NCBI GenBank assembly: GCA_039513195.1
Contig: JBCCRM010000013.1
Location: 62,001-126,000 of the forward strand
Direction of reading: 5' to 3'
Length of the DNA stretch: 64,000 nucleotides
Origin: Thermohalobaculum sp039513195
GTDB lineage: Bacteria > Pseudomonadota > Alphaproteobacteria > Rhodobacterales > Rhodobacteraceae
A program made the position numbers and the translations under genes. Below, one piece after another: positions 33,453-42,420 of the stretch. How positions within the stretch are numbered: position 1 is the first letter of the stretch; each line of letters begins with the position of its first letter. The notes under the pieces were generated by a model, which was not told where the DNA came from, ran no database searches, and saw only the letters and a list, made by a program, of their open reading frames with translations.

Positions 33453-35255
33453 GTGCGGGCGGTCCAGCACAGCGCGCGACAGGCGGGGGCGTATCTGCTG
33501 CTTGCCGTCCTTCCCTTTTCTCCCGCCTTTGCAGACCATGGTTTCGCGCTCTTCAGCCCGCTGAAACATCCCGATGGCTTTGCTCATTTCGACTATGTGA
33601 ACCCGGCGGCACCGAAGGGCGGCACGCTCCGCGAGGGTTCAATGCTGACCTTCAGCAGCCTGAACGTCATGCGCTTTCCGGGGAATCCGCCAAACGAGCT
33701 GTTCCATACCTTCGACAGCCTTATGATCCGAGCCCAGGACGAGCCCGCCTCGTTTTACGGGCTTATCGCCGAGGACGTCGAGCTCGAAGAAGACTTCGCC
33801 TCTGTTCGCTTTCGGCTCCGCCCTGAAGCGCGCTGGCATGATGGCACTCAAATCACCTCTGCAGATATTGCCTTCACCTTTCAGACCCTCCGGGAGCATG
33901 GCCTGCCGAGCCAACGCTCGGTGTTGCGCAGCGTCGAGATCAGGGTCGTCGACACCGGGACCATCGAGTTCCGGCCTGCCACGGCGGGCGACTGGCGCTA
34001 TCTGGGCCTGATCGCGACCTTCCCAATTCAGTCGTCGCGCTTCTGGGCCAAGCATGATCCGGGCGAGACCACACTGGAAATTCCCCTCGGCAGCGGACCC
34101 TATCGGATCGTCTCGCTAGACCTGAACCACAGGGTGACCTTGGCCCGCGAGCGCGACTATTGGGGGCGGGACCTCGCCGTAAATCGGGGTCGGTGGAATT
34201 TCGATCGGCTGGAAATCCTCTATTTCCGCGATCGCACCGCAATGATCGAGGCGCTGAAGGCGGGCCGGCTGGACATCAACCGCGAGTTCGACGCGGGCCT
34301 CTGGGCAAGGGGCTATGACGGGGCCAGCCTCGACAGCGGGACGCTGGTCCGAACGACATTCTCAGAGCGCTCCGCCGGCAGCTTGACGGCCCTTGTCTTC
34401 AACACGCGGCGGCCACAGCTCGACGACGTACGCGTCAGAGCGGCCCTCGCCTGCGCCTTCGACGCCGATTGGGTGCGCAGAACTTTGTTCGCCGACATCT
34501 TTGAAGCCCCTGGCTCCCTCTACGGAAACACCGAAATGGCGGCGCGTGGCCGGGCCGGCGACGGCGAGAGAGCGATCCTCGCGCCCTATCTTAACCATCT
34601 GCCGGTGGAGTTACTGGCGTCGCCGGCGCCGCCCGACTGTGCGGGTCTGTCACGACGCAATCGGCTGCGGCGCGCAGATGCGCTGCTCCGCGAAGCCGGA
34701 TGGAACGTGGTCGACGGCGAGCGGGTGAAGGGCGGCTTGGGCGCGCCTTTGCAGCTGGAGTTCGTAGGCGGCTACAGCGGCATCGAACGGGCCTTGCCGA
34801 GCTATGCGAACGCGCTCGAAGATCTCGGGATCAGTTTGAACGCTAGATTTCATGACTACGTGACCGCCCGCAACGAGATCCTCGGCCACAACTTCGACAT
34901 CACGCAGACCGCGTTTTCGCCCGGCTTCCCACCCGGCGGTGCCGAAAACACAAGCTGGCACAGCGCGAATGCGCAGGTCGATGGCTATGCGCTGGCGGGC
35001 GCCGAGGACCCAGCCTTGGACGCCGCCATCGAAGCAATCGCCGCGGCGGAGGATTTCCCCTCGATCCTGTCTGCGACGCGGAGCTTCGACCGCATCCTGC
35101 GTTGGCGGCACTACCTCATACCGATTTGGCGCCGCGATCAGGTCTGGATCGCCCATCATGCGGATCTGCGCTTTCCAAAGCGCTTTGCGCTTCGGAGGTT
35201 TGGCCATCTGGCCAGCCTTTGGTGGGAGGATGGGAAGAGCGGGCCGTCGCGCTGA
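33453..35255 (+). CDS. ABC transporter substrate-binding protein, family 5 (YejA-like)
   Basis: Periplasmic peptide-type binding protein of 600 residues. The N-terminus is a signal peptide (RAVQHSARQAGAYLLLAVLP then FSPAFA), followed by the YejA hallmark HGFALFSPLKHPDGFAHFDY then VNPAAPKGG. Later family-5 stretches include HDGTQITSADIAFTFQTLRE. A TTG at 33408 that overlaps the receptor stop is an alternative start, but the GTG at 33453 gives a compact signal peptide. YejA relatives bind oligopeptides and peptide antibiotics such as microcin C. Here, behind a TonB receptor, a peptidic siderophore or other imported peptide is plausible. No YejB/E/F permease or ATPase genes follow. Confidence 0.9.
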   Translation: MRAVQHSARQAGAYLLLAVLPFSPAFADHGFALFSPLKHPDGFAHFDYVNPAAPKGGTLREGSMLTFSSLNVMRFPGNPPNELFHTFDSLMIRAQDEPASFYGLIAEDVELEEDFASVRFRLRPEARWHDGTQITSADIAFTFQTLREHGLPSQRSVLRSVEIRVVDTGTIEFRPATAGDWRYLGLIATFPIQSSRFWAKHDPGETTLEIPLGSGPYRIVSLDLNHRVTLARERDYWGRDLAVNRGRWNFDRLEILYFRDRTAMIEALKAGRLDINREFDAGLWARGYDGASLDSGTLVRTTFSERSAGSLTALVFNTRRPQLDDVRVRAALACAFDADWVRRTLFADIFEAPGSLYGNTEMAARGRAGDGERAILAPYLNHLPVELLASPAPPDCAGLSRRNRLRRADALLREAGWNVVDGERVKGGLGAPLQLEFVGGYSGIERALPSYANALEDLGISLNARFHDYVTARNEILGHNFDITQTAFSPGFPPGGAENTSWHSANAQVDGYALAGAEDPALDAAIEAIAAAEDFPSILSATRSFDRILRWRHYLIPIWRRDQVWIAHHADLRFPKRFALRRFGHLASLWWEDGKSGPSR

Positions 35256-36517
35256 AGCGCAGGCTGAACGCGCTGCAGACGAACACGCCGGCCGCGGAGA
35301 TCCCTTCATCGCTGGGATGCTCGTACTCCGCAGGGGTGCTGAAAGTATGGCGCGGCACATTCGGCAATGTATTGCCGGTGAAATCGTCAGGTGCGGGACC
35401 CATGAAATCGGTAAACTCTGCGAAATTCAGCCCATAATTTGCATTGATGCGAAAGCCTTCGATGGCCTGCGCGGCGAGAGTGACCTTCGCCCCGACGCTG
35501 CGCGGCCGCCGCATTGTCGACCGCCGTGTCGAACCGGTCGGCGAGGCGGTGGGCCCGACCGGGACTGAAAGGTTCACCTGGATATCGTCGGAGTCGAGAA
35601 AAGAGCAGCCGCAGCCGGTCGTTAAAGAAGGACGGTCGGAACCCCCCTTCGAAGTTGCGCATCGATTCCTGCTCGAAGGGGAGCAGCCCCAGCCCTGCGG
35701 CCGTGGAGAACCCACTCAGAGTTAACCCGGTGGAATAGGCGGGATAAGTGGAGAAGCCTTCCGTCGACTGGTAGCGGATCGAGGCGTTCGGAGTGAAGGC
35801 GGTGAACACCTCCTCGCTGGACTCGAATGAGGTGCTCGGGATGCTGGGCGGAACGACAATGCCCCAAGCCAGGGTCAGCCCACCGCAGATTGGCGAAAAC
35901 GCCGAGACTGAATACATCGGTCGCCAGATTAGTGACCGAGTTGCTGTCATCGGTCGCATCGACCCCAACGTTGACCTGCCCCTCCGAGGCGGCAACGAGC
36001 ACGGCCTCGCCGAGCCTTGCGGGTTCAAAGGCGGTGCCGACCGTTCTGACCGTCGACTCCACGGCTGTGACGGAGAGCGGCGTCTCCCCAGTCGCGACGT
36101 CGAAGAAGACGGCGCCGTCCCGTGTTTCGACCGACCGCTCAGCGCCCTGGTCTAGTCGGTCAATGCTGAGCCTGCGCCCATTCCCACGCGGTTGCCCAAC
36201 GCCAGGATAACCTGCATTCGGGTGGTCGCCGTCCCGAAATCCGCCAGAAAATAGGCGTTGCCCAGCCCTGCCGCGACATAGAGCGAGGCGGCCAAAGCCG
36301 CCGGCAACACGACGACACAGAGTGTCCTGGGTCGCCGCCTGCAACCTGTAAGCTTCCAGGCCCCCAGAAGCTCGTCACAGGCCGCACACTCCACAGCGCC
36401 ACGCGCCAGGAATTCGTCGCGGCTCCTCAACAGCGGCTGACTGCCGGGATCTTGGTTCAGGCGTAGCAAGATGCATGTCGCTCCGCGGACCATGCCTTCG
36501 TCATCGGGGGCGGACAT
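35256..36517 (-). pseudogene. Decayed fecR::TonB-receptor fusion (third system)
   Basis: Reading leftward on the minus strand, a FecR N-terminus begins near 36517 (LLRSRDEFLARGAVECAACD, later ALGNRVGMGAGSALTD). A frameshift near 36160 breaks it, and it continues in another frame as VETRDGAVFFDVATGETPLS and LVAASEGQVNV. At about 35960 the frame runs directly into mid-receptor sequence (SVTNLATDVFSLGVFANLRW), which aligns with residues near 475-500 of the receptor at 31003. Further frameshifts follow before the receptor C-terminal part, with NYGLNFAEFTDFMGPAPDDF and GNTLPNVPRHTF. The fecR 3' part, the signal peptide, STN, plug and first barrel half are all missing. Confidence 0.8.
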
Positions 36518-36529
36518 GTACCATCCCAC

Positions 36530-36681
36530 TCTTCGAGCCGGGCTTTCAGCTCTTCGACGAACAGGGCCGCAGAATATTCGCCCCGGATCAGGACCGCGGC
36601 GGCTGCATCGGCGAAAAGCGGGATAGGGTACCGGCTGTCCCCTGCACGTGACCGCTCACTACGAAAATGATCATTGCACCG
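36530..36681 (-). other. Possible short coding remnant next to the receiver gene
   Basis: One minus-strand frame reads YPIPLFADAAAAVLIRGEYS then AALFVEELKARLEEWDG, which has the amphipathic look of real protein, but no start or family could be assigned. It may belong to the decayed fecR region or be the tail of a lost gene. Confidence 0.25.
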
Positions 36682-37098
36682 TCACGATGGCCCCAGCGCT
36701 TCAACCACCAGATCGAGAAGCTCTTTGTCCGAGAACGGCTTCGCCAGAGCGTACTGGGCGCCGACGCTTTGGGCGGTATCGAGAATGTGCGCGTTGCCCG
36801 GGTAACTCGATGCCGCCGTTATTGCGATCACCGGAGTATTGCGGGGGCTTTTGTATCCTATGCCGCTGCCGATCTGGCGCATGCCGCCGATCAGACTGAT
36901 GCCCCCGTCCCGCACGATCCGACCATCGTGATAGATGTAGATATCCGTAATCACCAAATCGATCTTGGTCTGCTTCAGGACCTCCAGGGCTTCCGTCGCC
37001 CCGCGAGACCATCGGACCTCGTGCCCCTCCATCTCCAACAGGTCGCGCAAACCAAACGCGAACTCCGCATCGTCTTCCATGATCAGGATAGAAGCCAT
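36682..37098 (-). CDS. Stand-alone response-regulator receiver domain
   Basis: CheY-like protein of 138 residues without an output domain. The acidic pair is Asp9/Asp10 in LIMEDD, the phosphoacceptor Asp52 in LVITDIYI, the switch Thr94 in IAITAAS and the conserved Lys120 in LAKPF. The stretch between Asp52 and Thr94 is about a dozen residues longer than in CheY and contains YHDGRIVRDGGISLIGG, an insertion in the beta3-alpha3 loop region. It is divergent from the heme oxygenase-phytochrome operon across about 120 bases. A role as phosphorelay partner of the phytochrome kinase is likely but inferred from position. Confidence 0.88.
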   Translation of the reverse strand: MASILIMEDDAEFAFGLRDLLEMEGHEVRWSRGATEALEVLKQTKIDLVITDIYIYHDGRIVRDGGISLIGGMRQIGSGIGYKSPRNTPVIAITAASSYPGNAHILDTAQSVGAQYALAKPFSDKELLDLVVEALGPS

Positions 37099-37220
37099 TG
37101 CTACCTCGTCGACCGCCTTGCTTGGGGCGTAATGGCCGCATGTTGGAGATCACCATTGGCGAGTACCCTGATCTACCGACTCAAGTGCTTCCGATCAAAT
37201 GCATCGCGAGGAGGCAGCCT

Positions 37221-37790
37221 TTGCCGACGCTCGAAGCCCGCGGCGAGCCCGAACTGGCCATGCGACCCCTGCTGCGCGAGGCGACCAGAGCCTTGCACGA
37301 GCAGATCGAAACGGTTTGGGCTCCGGCCGGGGCCTTCGAGTCCGAAAAGGCATACCGCTCATTTCTATCCACGCTTATGCGGATCCACCGGCAGGTCGGT
37401 CTGACCGCCGCAATGGCCCGGGGCGATACCGAAGAGGTAGACGAGGAACAGCGGCGCCTCTCTGCATTGGCGGCGGATCTGGACGCATCTCCGGCCGGTG
37501 CCCGCCCCGCGCGCACGCTCGGGGCAGACTATGCCTGGGGTGTCGGCTATGTGTTGAACGGATCCTGCCTTGGCGCCGCGATGCTGTTGAAGAGCGGCGG
37601 GCTCGGTCCGGAATGGCCGAGGCGGTATCTCTATCTCGGCCGGGACTTCGCAAAGTCCGGACGGCTTCGGCGCTATTTCGAGCGGCTCAACGCATTGCCG
37701 CTGGATCGGGAAGCCGTAGAGCGGGGAGCCCTAGAAACCTTCGGCATGTTCAAAGATAGCGGGGCGGAGGCCGAGGATATCGGTCGATGA
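37221..37790 (+). CDS. bphO: Heme oxygenase (biliverdin-forming)
   Basis: Opens heme to biliverdin IXalpha, the chromophore of the phytochrome encoded next. The 189-residue protein has the heme-ligand region LLREATRALHEQIETVWAPA and the distal-helix segment YAWGVGYVLNGSCLGAAMLL. The TTG at 37221 was selected because a near-perfect ribosome binding site, GAGGAGG (37208-37214), lies six bases upstream; the frame is open back to 37098 but lacks signals, and an ATG at 37260 is the other option. The end overlaps the phytochrome start by four bases (ATGA), tying chromophore synthesis to photoreceptor synthesis. Confidence 0.9.
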   Translation: MPTLEARGEPELAMRPLLREATRALHEQIETVWAPAGAFESEKAYRSFLSTLMRIHRQVGLTAAMARGDTEEVDEEQRRLSALAADLDASPAGARPARTLGADYAWGVGYVLNGSCLGAAMLLKSGGLGPEWPRRYLYLGRDFAKSGRLRRYFERLNALPLDREAVERGALETFGMFKDSGAEAEDIGR

Positions 37791-40312
37791 CACGCGCTTT
37801 GAGCGACAGGGACCTGCAGCAGGCTCTGGACAACTGCGCCAATGAATCGGTCCATAGCCCGGGTACGATCCAACCCATCGGTTGGCTGTTAGGCTGCGAG
37901 ATCGAGACCGGTCTTATCCGCCACGCAAGCATGAATTGCGTAGAACTCTTCGGCCGAGAGATCGCATCCGTTTTGGGTCAACCGATGCAGGATCTGCTGG
38001 GTGCCGAGGTTTGGCATGCGACGCAGAACATCGCTGCCCTGCGCGACTTTTCCGAACGCCGCTACTTTGCGGGCACCTGGCGGCACGATAGTGCAGATCA
38101 TGCGCTGCACGTCTCGAAGGGTGGCGATTACTTCGTCGTGGAGATCGAACACGGATCTGAAGTGCCTGCCGGGACCCCAGAGATGGTTCGCGAGCAGACC
38201 TTCCTCATCAATCAGATCCAAGCCTGCGCCGATCAGGAGAGCCTCTTTGACCTGACGAGCCGGCTCTTGAGGCATGTCACCGGGTTCGACCGCGTGATGA
38301 TCTACAAGTTCGATAGCGAATGGAACGGCGAGGTGCTGGCGGAGACGCGCCGGAACTCGCTGGAGCCATTCTTGGGCCTGAAATTTCCCCATTGGGACAT
38401 ACCCGAACAGGCCCGTGCAATCATGGCGCGGATCCAACTGCGCATTGTCGCCGATGTCGATCAGGTCCCGGTCGCCCTCGCCGCCCAACACTCGGATCTG
38501 CCCGCCCTCGATATCTCGCTGGCGCAGATGCGGGGCGTATCCGACGTTCATATCCAGTACCTCCGCAATATGGGTGTCGGCGCAACGATGACGCTGTCTG
38601 TCGTTCTCGATCAGCAGCTCTGGGGCATGATCTCGTTTCACCACGAGCACCCGAAAGTACTGCAATCGAGCATTCGTCAAATCCTGACGACGGGCATCAT
38701 TCCGGTGTTTTGCCTAAAGCTGGGGCTGCTGCGCGACCGGGCGACACTGGGCCTGTCACAGCGCCTGCAGGGATTGCAGACGGACATCCAGACCGCGTTG
38801 GAGCGTGGCACGAGCGGCCCGGACATCCTCAGCGCAATTGGGCCGAGTGTGCTGCAAGCTCTGGACGTGGATGGCCTCGCGATCCTCTCCGGCTCACAGG
38901 ACTACCGGTACGGCGCGACGCCGAGCACGGCGGCGATGGAAAACTTGGCGGCCAGGGCCCGTGCCTCGGAGAATGGGCTGGTGACGTTCGAGTCGATCGC
39001 GACCGAAGTCCCGGGCCTGGCAGGCGATCTCGACGGCGTGGCTGGCGCGCTTGCCCTCGTCAACACAGCAAACCGGAGTCTTTTGGTTTTCCGGCGCGAG
39101 ATTGGGCAAACCCTGTCATGGGCGGGGAACCCGACCAAGGCCATCGAGATCGTGGGCGGCAACGCGCGGCTGCAGCCCCGCGGCAGTTTCGCGAAGTACC
39201 TTGAAGAGGCTCAAGGTCGGTGCAAGCCGTGGTCAGAACAGGACCGCCATCTTACCCAACAGCTTTGGCCGCTGCTCAGCGCGGCAGAGCGGCACGCCTT
39301 CATGGCTGATTTGACCCGGCAACGGGCGTTGATGATTGCCGAGCTAAACCATCGGGTCAGGAACATCCTGGCAATGGTCAAATCGGTCTCGAGTCAGACG
39401 AGACGGCATGGCGGTTCTCCAGAGAACTACGGCCAGTCGTTGGAGGCGCGCATTCATGCGCTGGCCGCTGCCCACGACATTGGCGCTGGTGCTGGGATGT
39501 CTGCCGTGTCCGCGCGCGAGATTACCGCGTTGGAGACCGCGCCCTTTGCCGAGAACACGGAGCGTGTGACGGTTGCCGGTGAAGACTTCAGCATCCGGGC
39601 CGATCTGGCACCGCTCTTCGCGTTGGTGATCCACGAGCTGATGACGAATGCGGTTAAACACGGCGCCTTCTCGACCGATGTGGGCCGAATTGCCATCGAT
39701 CTCGGCCGGGATATGGAGGGTGCGACGCTGGAATGGACGGAGTCGGGCGGCCCGCAGGTCGACGAGCCTGCGGCAATGGGCTTTGGCGCTACGCTCATCC
39801 GCCAGGCGCTGCCCCATGAATTGGGCGGTCGGTCCACTCTGGACTTTTCTCAGCACGGGGTGCGGGCGCAGCTTTGGTTACCGAAAGCCTCGCTAGGCTA
39901 CGCGGCCAACCCCGCGGCCCCGTCGCGGGTCGAGGCGGAACCGGCGCCGTCCGTGCTCCGTAATGGGTTGGTGCTGATCCTCGAAGACAACTTCATGATC
40001 GCCACCGATCTTGCCGCGGAACTGGAGCAGCTTGGTTTTCCGAACACAGAGATCTTTGCGCGCCCGGACGCAGCGATGGATTTCCTGAGGTCCGAGACGC
40101 CTGCCCTCGCGTTTTTGGATGTGAATCTGGGCCAGGGGCGAACCAGCGAGAGTGTGGCGACCGAGCTGGTCGGGCGCGCCATTCGCACGGTCTTCGTCAC
40201 CGGATACGGGGATCAGTTCCTGATGCCTGCGCCTCTCGCTGGCTTGCCCGTCCTGACCAAGCCGATCTCCCGCGCGCAGCTGGGCGAGTGCATCGCGCGC
40301 CTCGTCGGCTGA
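37787..40312 (+). CDS. bphP: Bacteriophytochrome hybrid histidine kinase (PAS-GAF-PHY-HWE-REC)
   Basis: Red/far-red photoreceptor of 841 residues. PAS domain: likely biliverdin-attachment Cys17 (LDNCANESVHSPGTIQPIGW). GAF domain (about 140-310): Asp204 in FPHWDIPEQAR, His255 and Tyr258 in VHIQYLRNMGV, His285 in GMISFHH. PHY domain (about 320-500) includes FRREIGQTLSWAGNPTKAIE. The kinase is of the HWE class: phospho-His522 in AELNHRVRNILAMVKSV, N-box VIHELMTNAVKHG, and the W-x-E motif at Trp650/Glu652. A C-terminal receiver has Asp734, phosphoacceptor Asp778 in FLDVNLGQG and Lys825. Two positions are unusual: Trp203 where a Ser precedes the DIP motif, and Ile31 in IQPIG where IQPHG is usual. 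Confidence 0.95.
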   Translation: MTRALSDRDLQQALDNCANESVHSPGTIQPIGWLLGCEIETGLIRHASMNCVELFGREIASVLGQPMQDLLGAEVWHATQNIAALRDFSERRYFAGTWRHDSADHALHVSKGGDYFVVEIEHGSEVPAGTPEMVREQTFLINQIQACADQESLFDLTSRLLRHVTGFDRVMIYKFDSEWNGEVLAETRRNSLEPFLGLKFPHWDIPEQARAIMARIQLRIVADVDQVPVALAAQHSDLPALDISLAQMRGVSDVHIQYLRNMGVGATMTLSVVLDQQLWGMISFHHEHPKVLQSSIRQILTTGIIPVFCLKLGLLRDRATLGLSQRLQGLQTDIQTALERGTSGPDILSAIGPSVLQALDVDGLAILSGSQDYRYGATPSTAAMENLAARARASENGLVTFESIATEVPGLAGDLDGVAGALALVNTANRSLLVFRREIGQTLSWAGNPTKAIEIVGGNARLQPRGSFAKYLEEAQGRCKPWSEQDRHLTQQLWPLLSAAERHAFMADLTRQRALMIAELNHRVRNILAMVKSVSSQTRRHGGSPENYGQSLEARIHALAAAHDIGAGAGMSAVSAREITALETAPFAENTERVTVAGEDFSIRADLAPLFALVIHELMTNAVKHGAFSTDVGRIAIDLGRDMEGATLEWTESGGPQVDEPAAMGFGATLIRQALPHELGGRSTLDFSQHGVRAQLWLPKASLGYAANPAAPSRVEAEPAPSVLRNGLVLILEDNFMIATDLAAELEQLGFPNTEIFARPDAAMDFLRSETPALAFLDVNLGQGRTSESVATELVGRAIRTVFVTGYGDQFLMPAPLAGLPVLTKPISRAQLGECIARLVG

Positions 40313-40826
40313 TCCAGGTTTGGTCGGGCTCTAAGCACGCCGATGCGGTTCGGCCTGGCCCAAGATGCGCCGGCGTTGACCGACTGGCCCGGGCCGCGTT
40401 GCCGCTTGATCAGAACATCGGTGAAAATCCGCAGTCGGGGATGCAACCCCTTTCGGTAAAGCCATGATCGAGCCGGTTTCGGACCCATGGCAAGCTCTAC
40501 GGATTCTTCGATACCAGTGAACACCCGGCGGCCAACCGATCCGATGTTGCAAAGAGGTGCGGAGCGGTGAGTGCCCGTTTCGCTCTGTGTTTAGGAACCG
40601 ACGCCAGGCCTCTATCGCAGATAAGTGAAAGGACACTGCGCATCAGCAGCCGATTAGATGCGCCTAATTCTTCAGCACTCCCAAGCGACTACCGTGCAGA
40701 TCACACTGTGAGACGACATTTTTTCATCATCTTGGCCAATTTGCCTATTGTCGCTGCATGGCTTCTCGGCTCTGGTAGGCAACCGAGCGGTAGTCACTCG
40801 GTATGTGCGAAGAGGAGATCACGGCG
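40313..40826. other. 514-base gap upstream of the TRAP operon
   Basis: No intact gene. A minus-strand stretch near 40390-40479 (KPARSWLYRKGLHPRLRIFT then DVLIKRQRG) vaguely recalls the C-terminus of LysR regulators but is too short to call. The segment 40630-40800 is relatively AT-rich and should carry the TRAP promoter; an ACCGAG...CTCGGT dyad (40782-40802) lies just before the operon's first gene. Confidence 0.45.
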
Positions 40827-41804
40827 ATGTTCGAGACCACCATCAAGACGGCTTTGGGAACCGTCACGGCCCTTGCTCTGTCGGCGACGGCAGCATCGGC
40901 AGAGACCTGGATCATGGCTTCCGGCTATCCCGACAGCAATTTCCACACCCAGAACATCAAGATGTTCATTGACGATGTCGCCGCCGCAACCGATTTGCAA
41001 ATCGATCTGCAATCGAATGACACTCTGATCAAACTCGATGCCATCAAGACCGCCGTGCAGCGCGGGCAGGTGCCGATTGGCGAGATCCGTCTCGGTGTTT
41101 ACGGCAATGAAGACCCGATGAATATCCTCGCCGGTCTTCCCTTTGTTGCCTCCACCTATGCGGAGGCATGGCTCCTGAAGGACCTGCAGAAAGAGTATTT
41201 CGACACGACCTTTGGCGAGGATGGACTAAAGATCCTCTACTACAGCCCATGGCCGGGTCAGGGTTTCTATACTGCGACGCCGGTCACCTCGCTGGCTGAT
41301 TTTGACGGAAAAAAGCTGCGGATCTATTCGACAGCCACCCAAAAGATGGGAGAGATGCTCGGGTTTCAGGCGACGATCCTGCCATTTGCCGAGATCCCGC
41401 AGGCCTTCTCGACCGGGCTGATTGAGGCGCTGTTCACCAGCCCCCAGACCGGCATCGACATCCAGGCCTGGGACAACACGTCCAACTTCACCTATGCCGG
41501 CGCAATCTTCTCGAAGAACGCCGTGGTGGTGAATAAGGCGATGTTCGAGGCGCTGGCCCCGGAGGCGCAGGCCGCCATCCTCACCGCCGCCGAGCAGGCG
41601 GAGCTCCGCGCCTGGGAGATGAGCGCCGCGACGACCGAGGCGCAGATCAAGACCCTTGAGGAGAACGGCATGGTCGCCGCCAACGCCCCTGCCGAGGTCA
41701 TCGGCAAGATGGTCGAGATCGGCGGGACGATGATGGAGGATTGGCGGAAGGAGGCGAGTACAGAGGCGGTCGCGGTCCTCGACCGTTATCTCGCGCTCCG
41801 CTGA
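40827..41804 (+). CDS. dctP: TRAP transporter substrate-binding protein
   Basis: Periplasmic DctP-family binding protein of 325 residues. The signal peptide (MFETTIKTALGTVTALALSA then TAASA) is followed by the mature start ETWIMASGYPDSNFHTQN. The arginine-containing segment that grips the ligand carboxylate is visible as FDGKKLRIYSTATQKMGEML. The ATG at 40827 has GAGGAG nine bases upstream, so the frame's earlier ATG at 40803 was dropped. It is the first gene of a dctP-dctQ-dctM set. The ligand is likely a small carboxylate; the hydantoinase genes nearby hint at a hydantoin-derived acid (inference). Confidence 0.93.
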   Translation: MFETTIKTALGTVTALALSATAASAETWIMASGYPDSNFHTQNIKMFIDDVAAATDLQIDLQSNDTLIKLDAIKTAVQRGQVPIGEIRLGVYGNEDPMNILAGLPFVASTYAEAWLLKDLQKEYFDTTFGEDGLKILYYSPWPGQGFYTATPVTSLADFDGKKLRIYSTATQKMGEMLGFQATILPFAEIPQAFSTGLIEALFTSPQTGIDIQAWDNTSNFTYAGAIFSKNAVVVNKAMFEALAPEAQAAILTAAEQAELRAWEMSAATTEAQIKTLEENGMVAANAPAEVIGKMVEIGGTMMEDWRKEASTEAVAVLDRYLALR

Positions 41805-41838
41805 ACGGGGCCACCGGCCGGAGCGGACGGGGGGAGAG

Positions 41839-42420
41839 ATGGGGGACGCGGAAACGGCAGCTCTCGGTGCGGATGCTGCGGCGGGGGGTCCGCTGCGCCG
41901 CGTGCTGGACGGGCTCTACGCGGTCTCGGGCTACCTCTCCGGCATCTTCCTGGTCGGCATCGCGCTGGTGATCATCGCCCAGGTGGTCGGGCGGCTGATC
42001 GGCCTGACCATCGACTCGACCGAGACGGCGGGGTTCTGCCTCGCCGCCTCCACCTTCCTCGGTCTCGCCTACACGCTGCGACGAGGCGGCCACATCCGCG
42101 TCACCCTGGCGATCCGCCACGCTCCTGCGGCCCTGCGCCGATGGATCGAGATCTGGTGCGTGGCGATCACTGCGGTGGCGACGGCCTACTTCGTGTTCTG
42201 GGCGGCGGAGTTCGTCTTCTTCTCCTGGAAGTTCGATGAGGTCAGCCCCGGGCTGCTCGCGATCCCGTTCTGGATCCCGCGCTCGGCGATGGTGATTGGC
42301 GGAACGGTCTTCTTCATCGCCCTGATCGACGAGTTGGTCGCGATCTGGCGGCGCGACATCCCCAGCTATGAAGCGAATGCCGAGCATGTGCTCGCCGACG
42401 AGCCGGAGACTGGGGCGTGA
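41839..42420 (+). CDS. dctQ: TRAP transporter small permease
   Basis: Four-helix inner-membrane subunit of 193 residues, with hydrophobic segments near residues 30-55, 65-85, 105-130 and 150-172. The sequence TRRGGHIRVTL-like stretch (TLRRGGHIRVTLAIRHAPAA) is typical for DctQ. The start follows a GGGGGGAGAG purine run. It overlaps dctM by four bases (GTGA), as usual for this pair. Confidence 0.93.
   Translation: MGDAETAALGADAAAGGPLRRVLDGLYAVSGYLSGIFLVGIALVIIAQVVGRLIGLTIDSTETAGFCLAASTFLGLAYTLRRGGHIRVTLAIRHAPAALRRWIEIWCVAITAVATAYFVFWAAEFVFFSWKFDEVSPGLLAIPFWIPRSAMVIGGTVFFIALIDELVAIWRRDIPSYEANAEHVLADEPETGA

Noticed and set aside
40390..40479. Minus-strand stretch resembling a LysR C-terminus
   Set aside because: About 30 residues with partial resemblance (HPRLRIFTDVLIK); too short and isolated to call a pseudogene.
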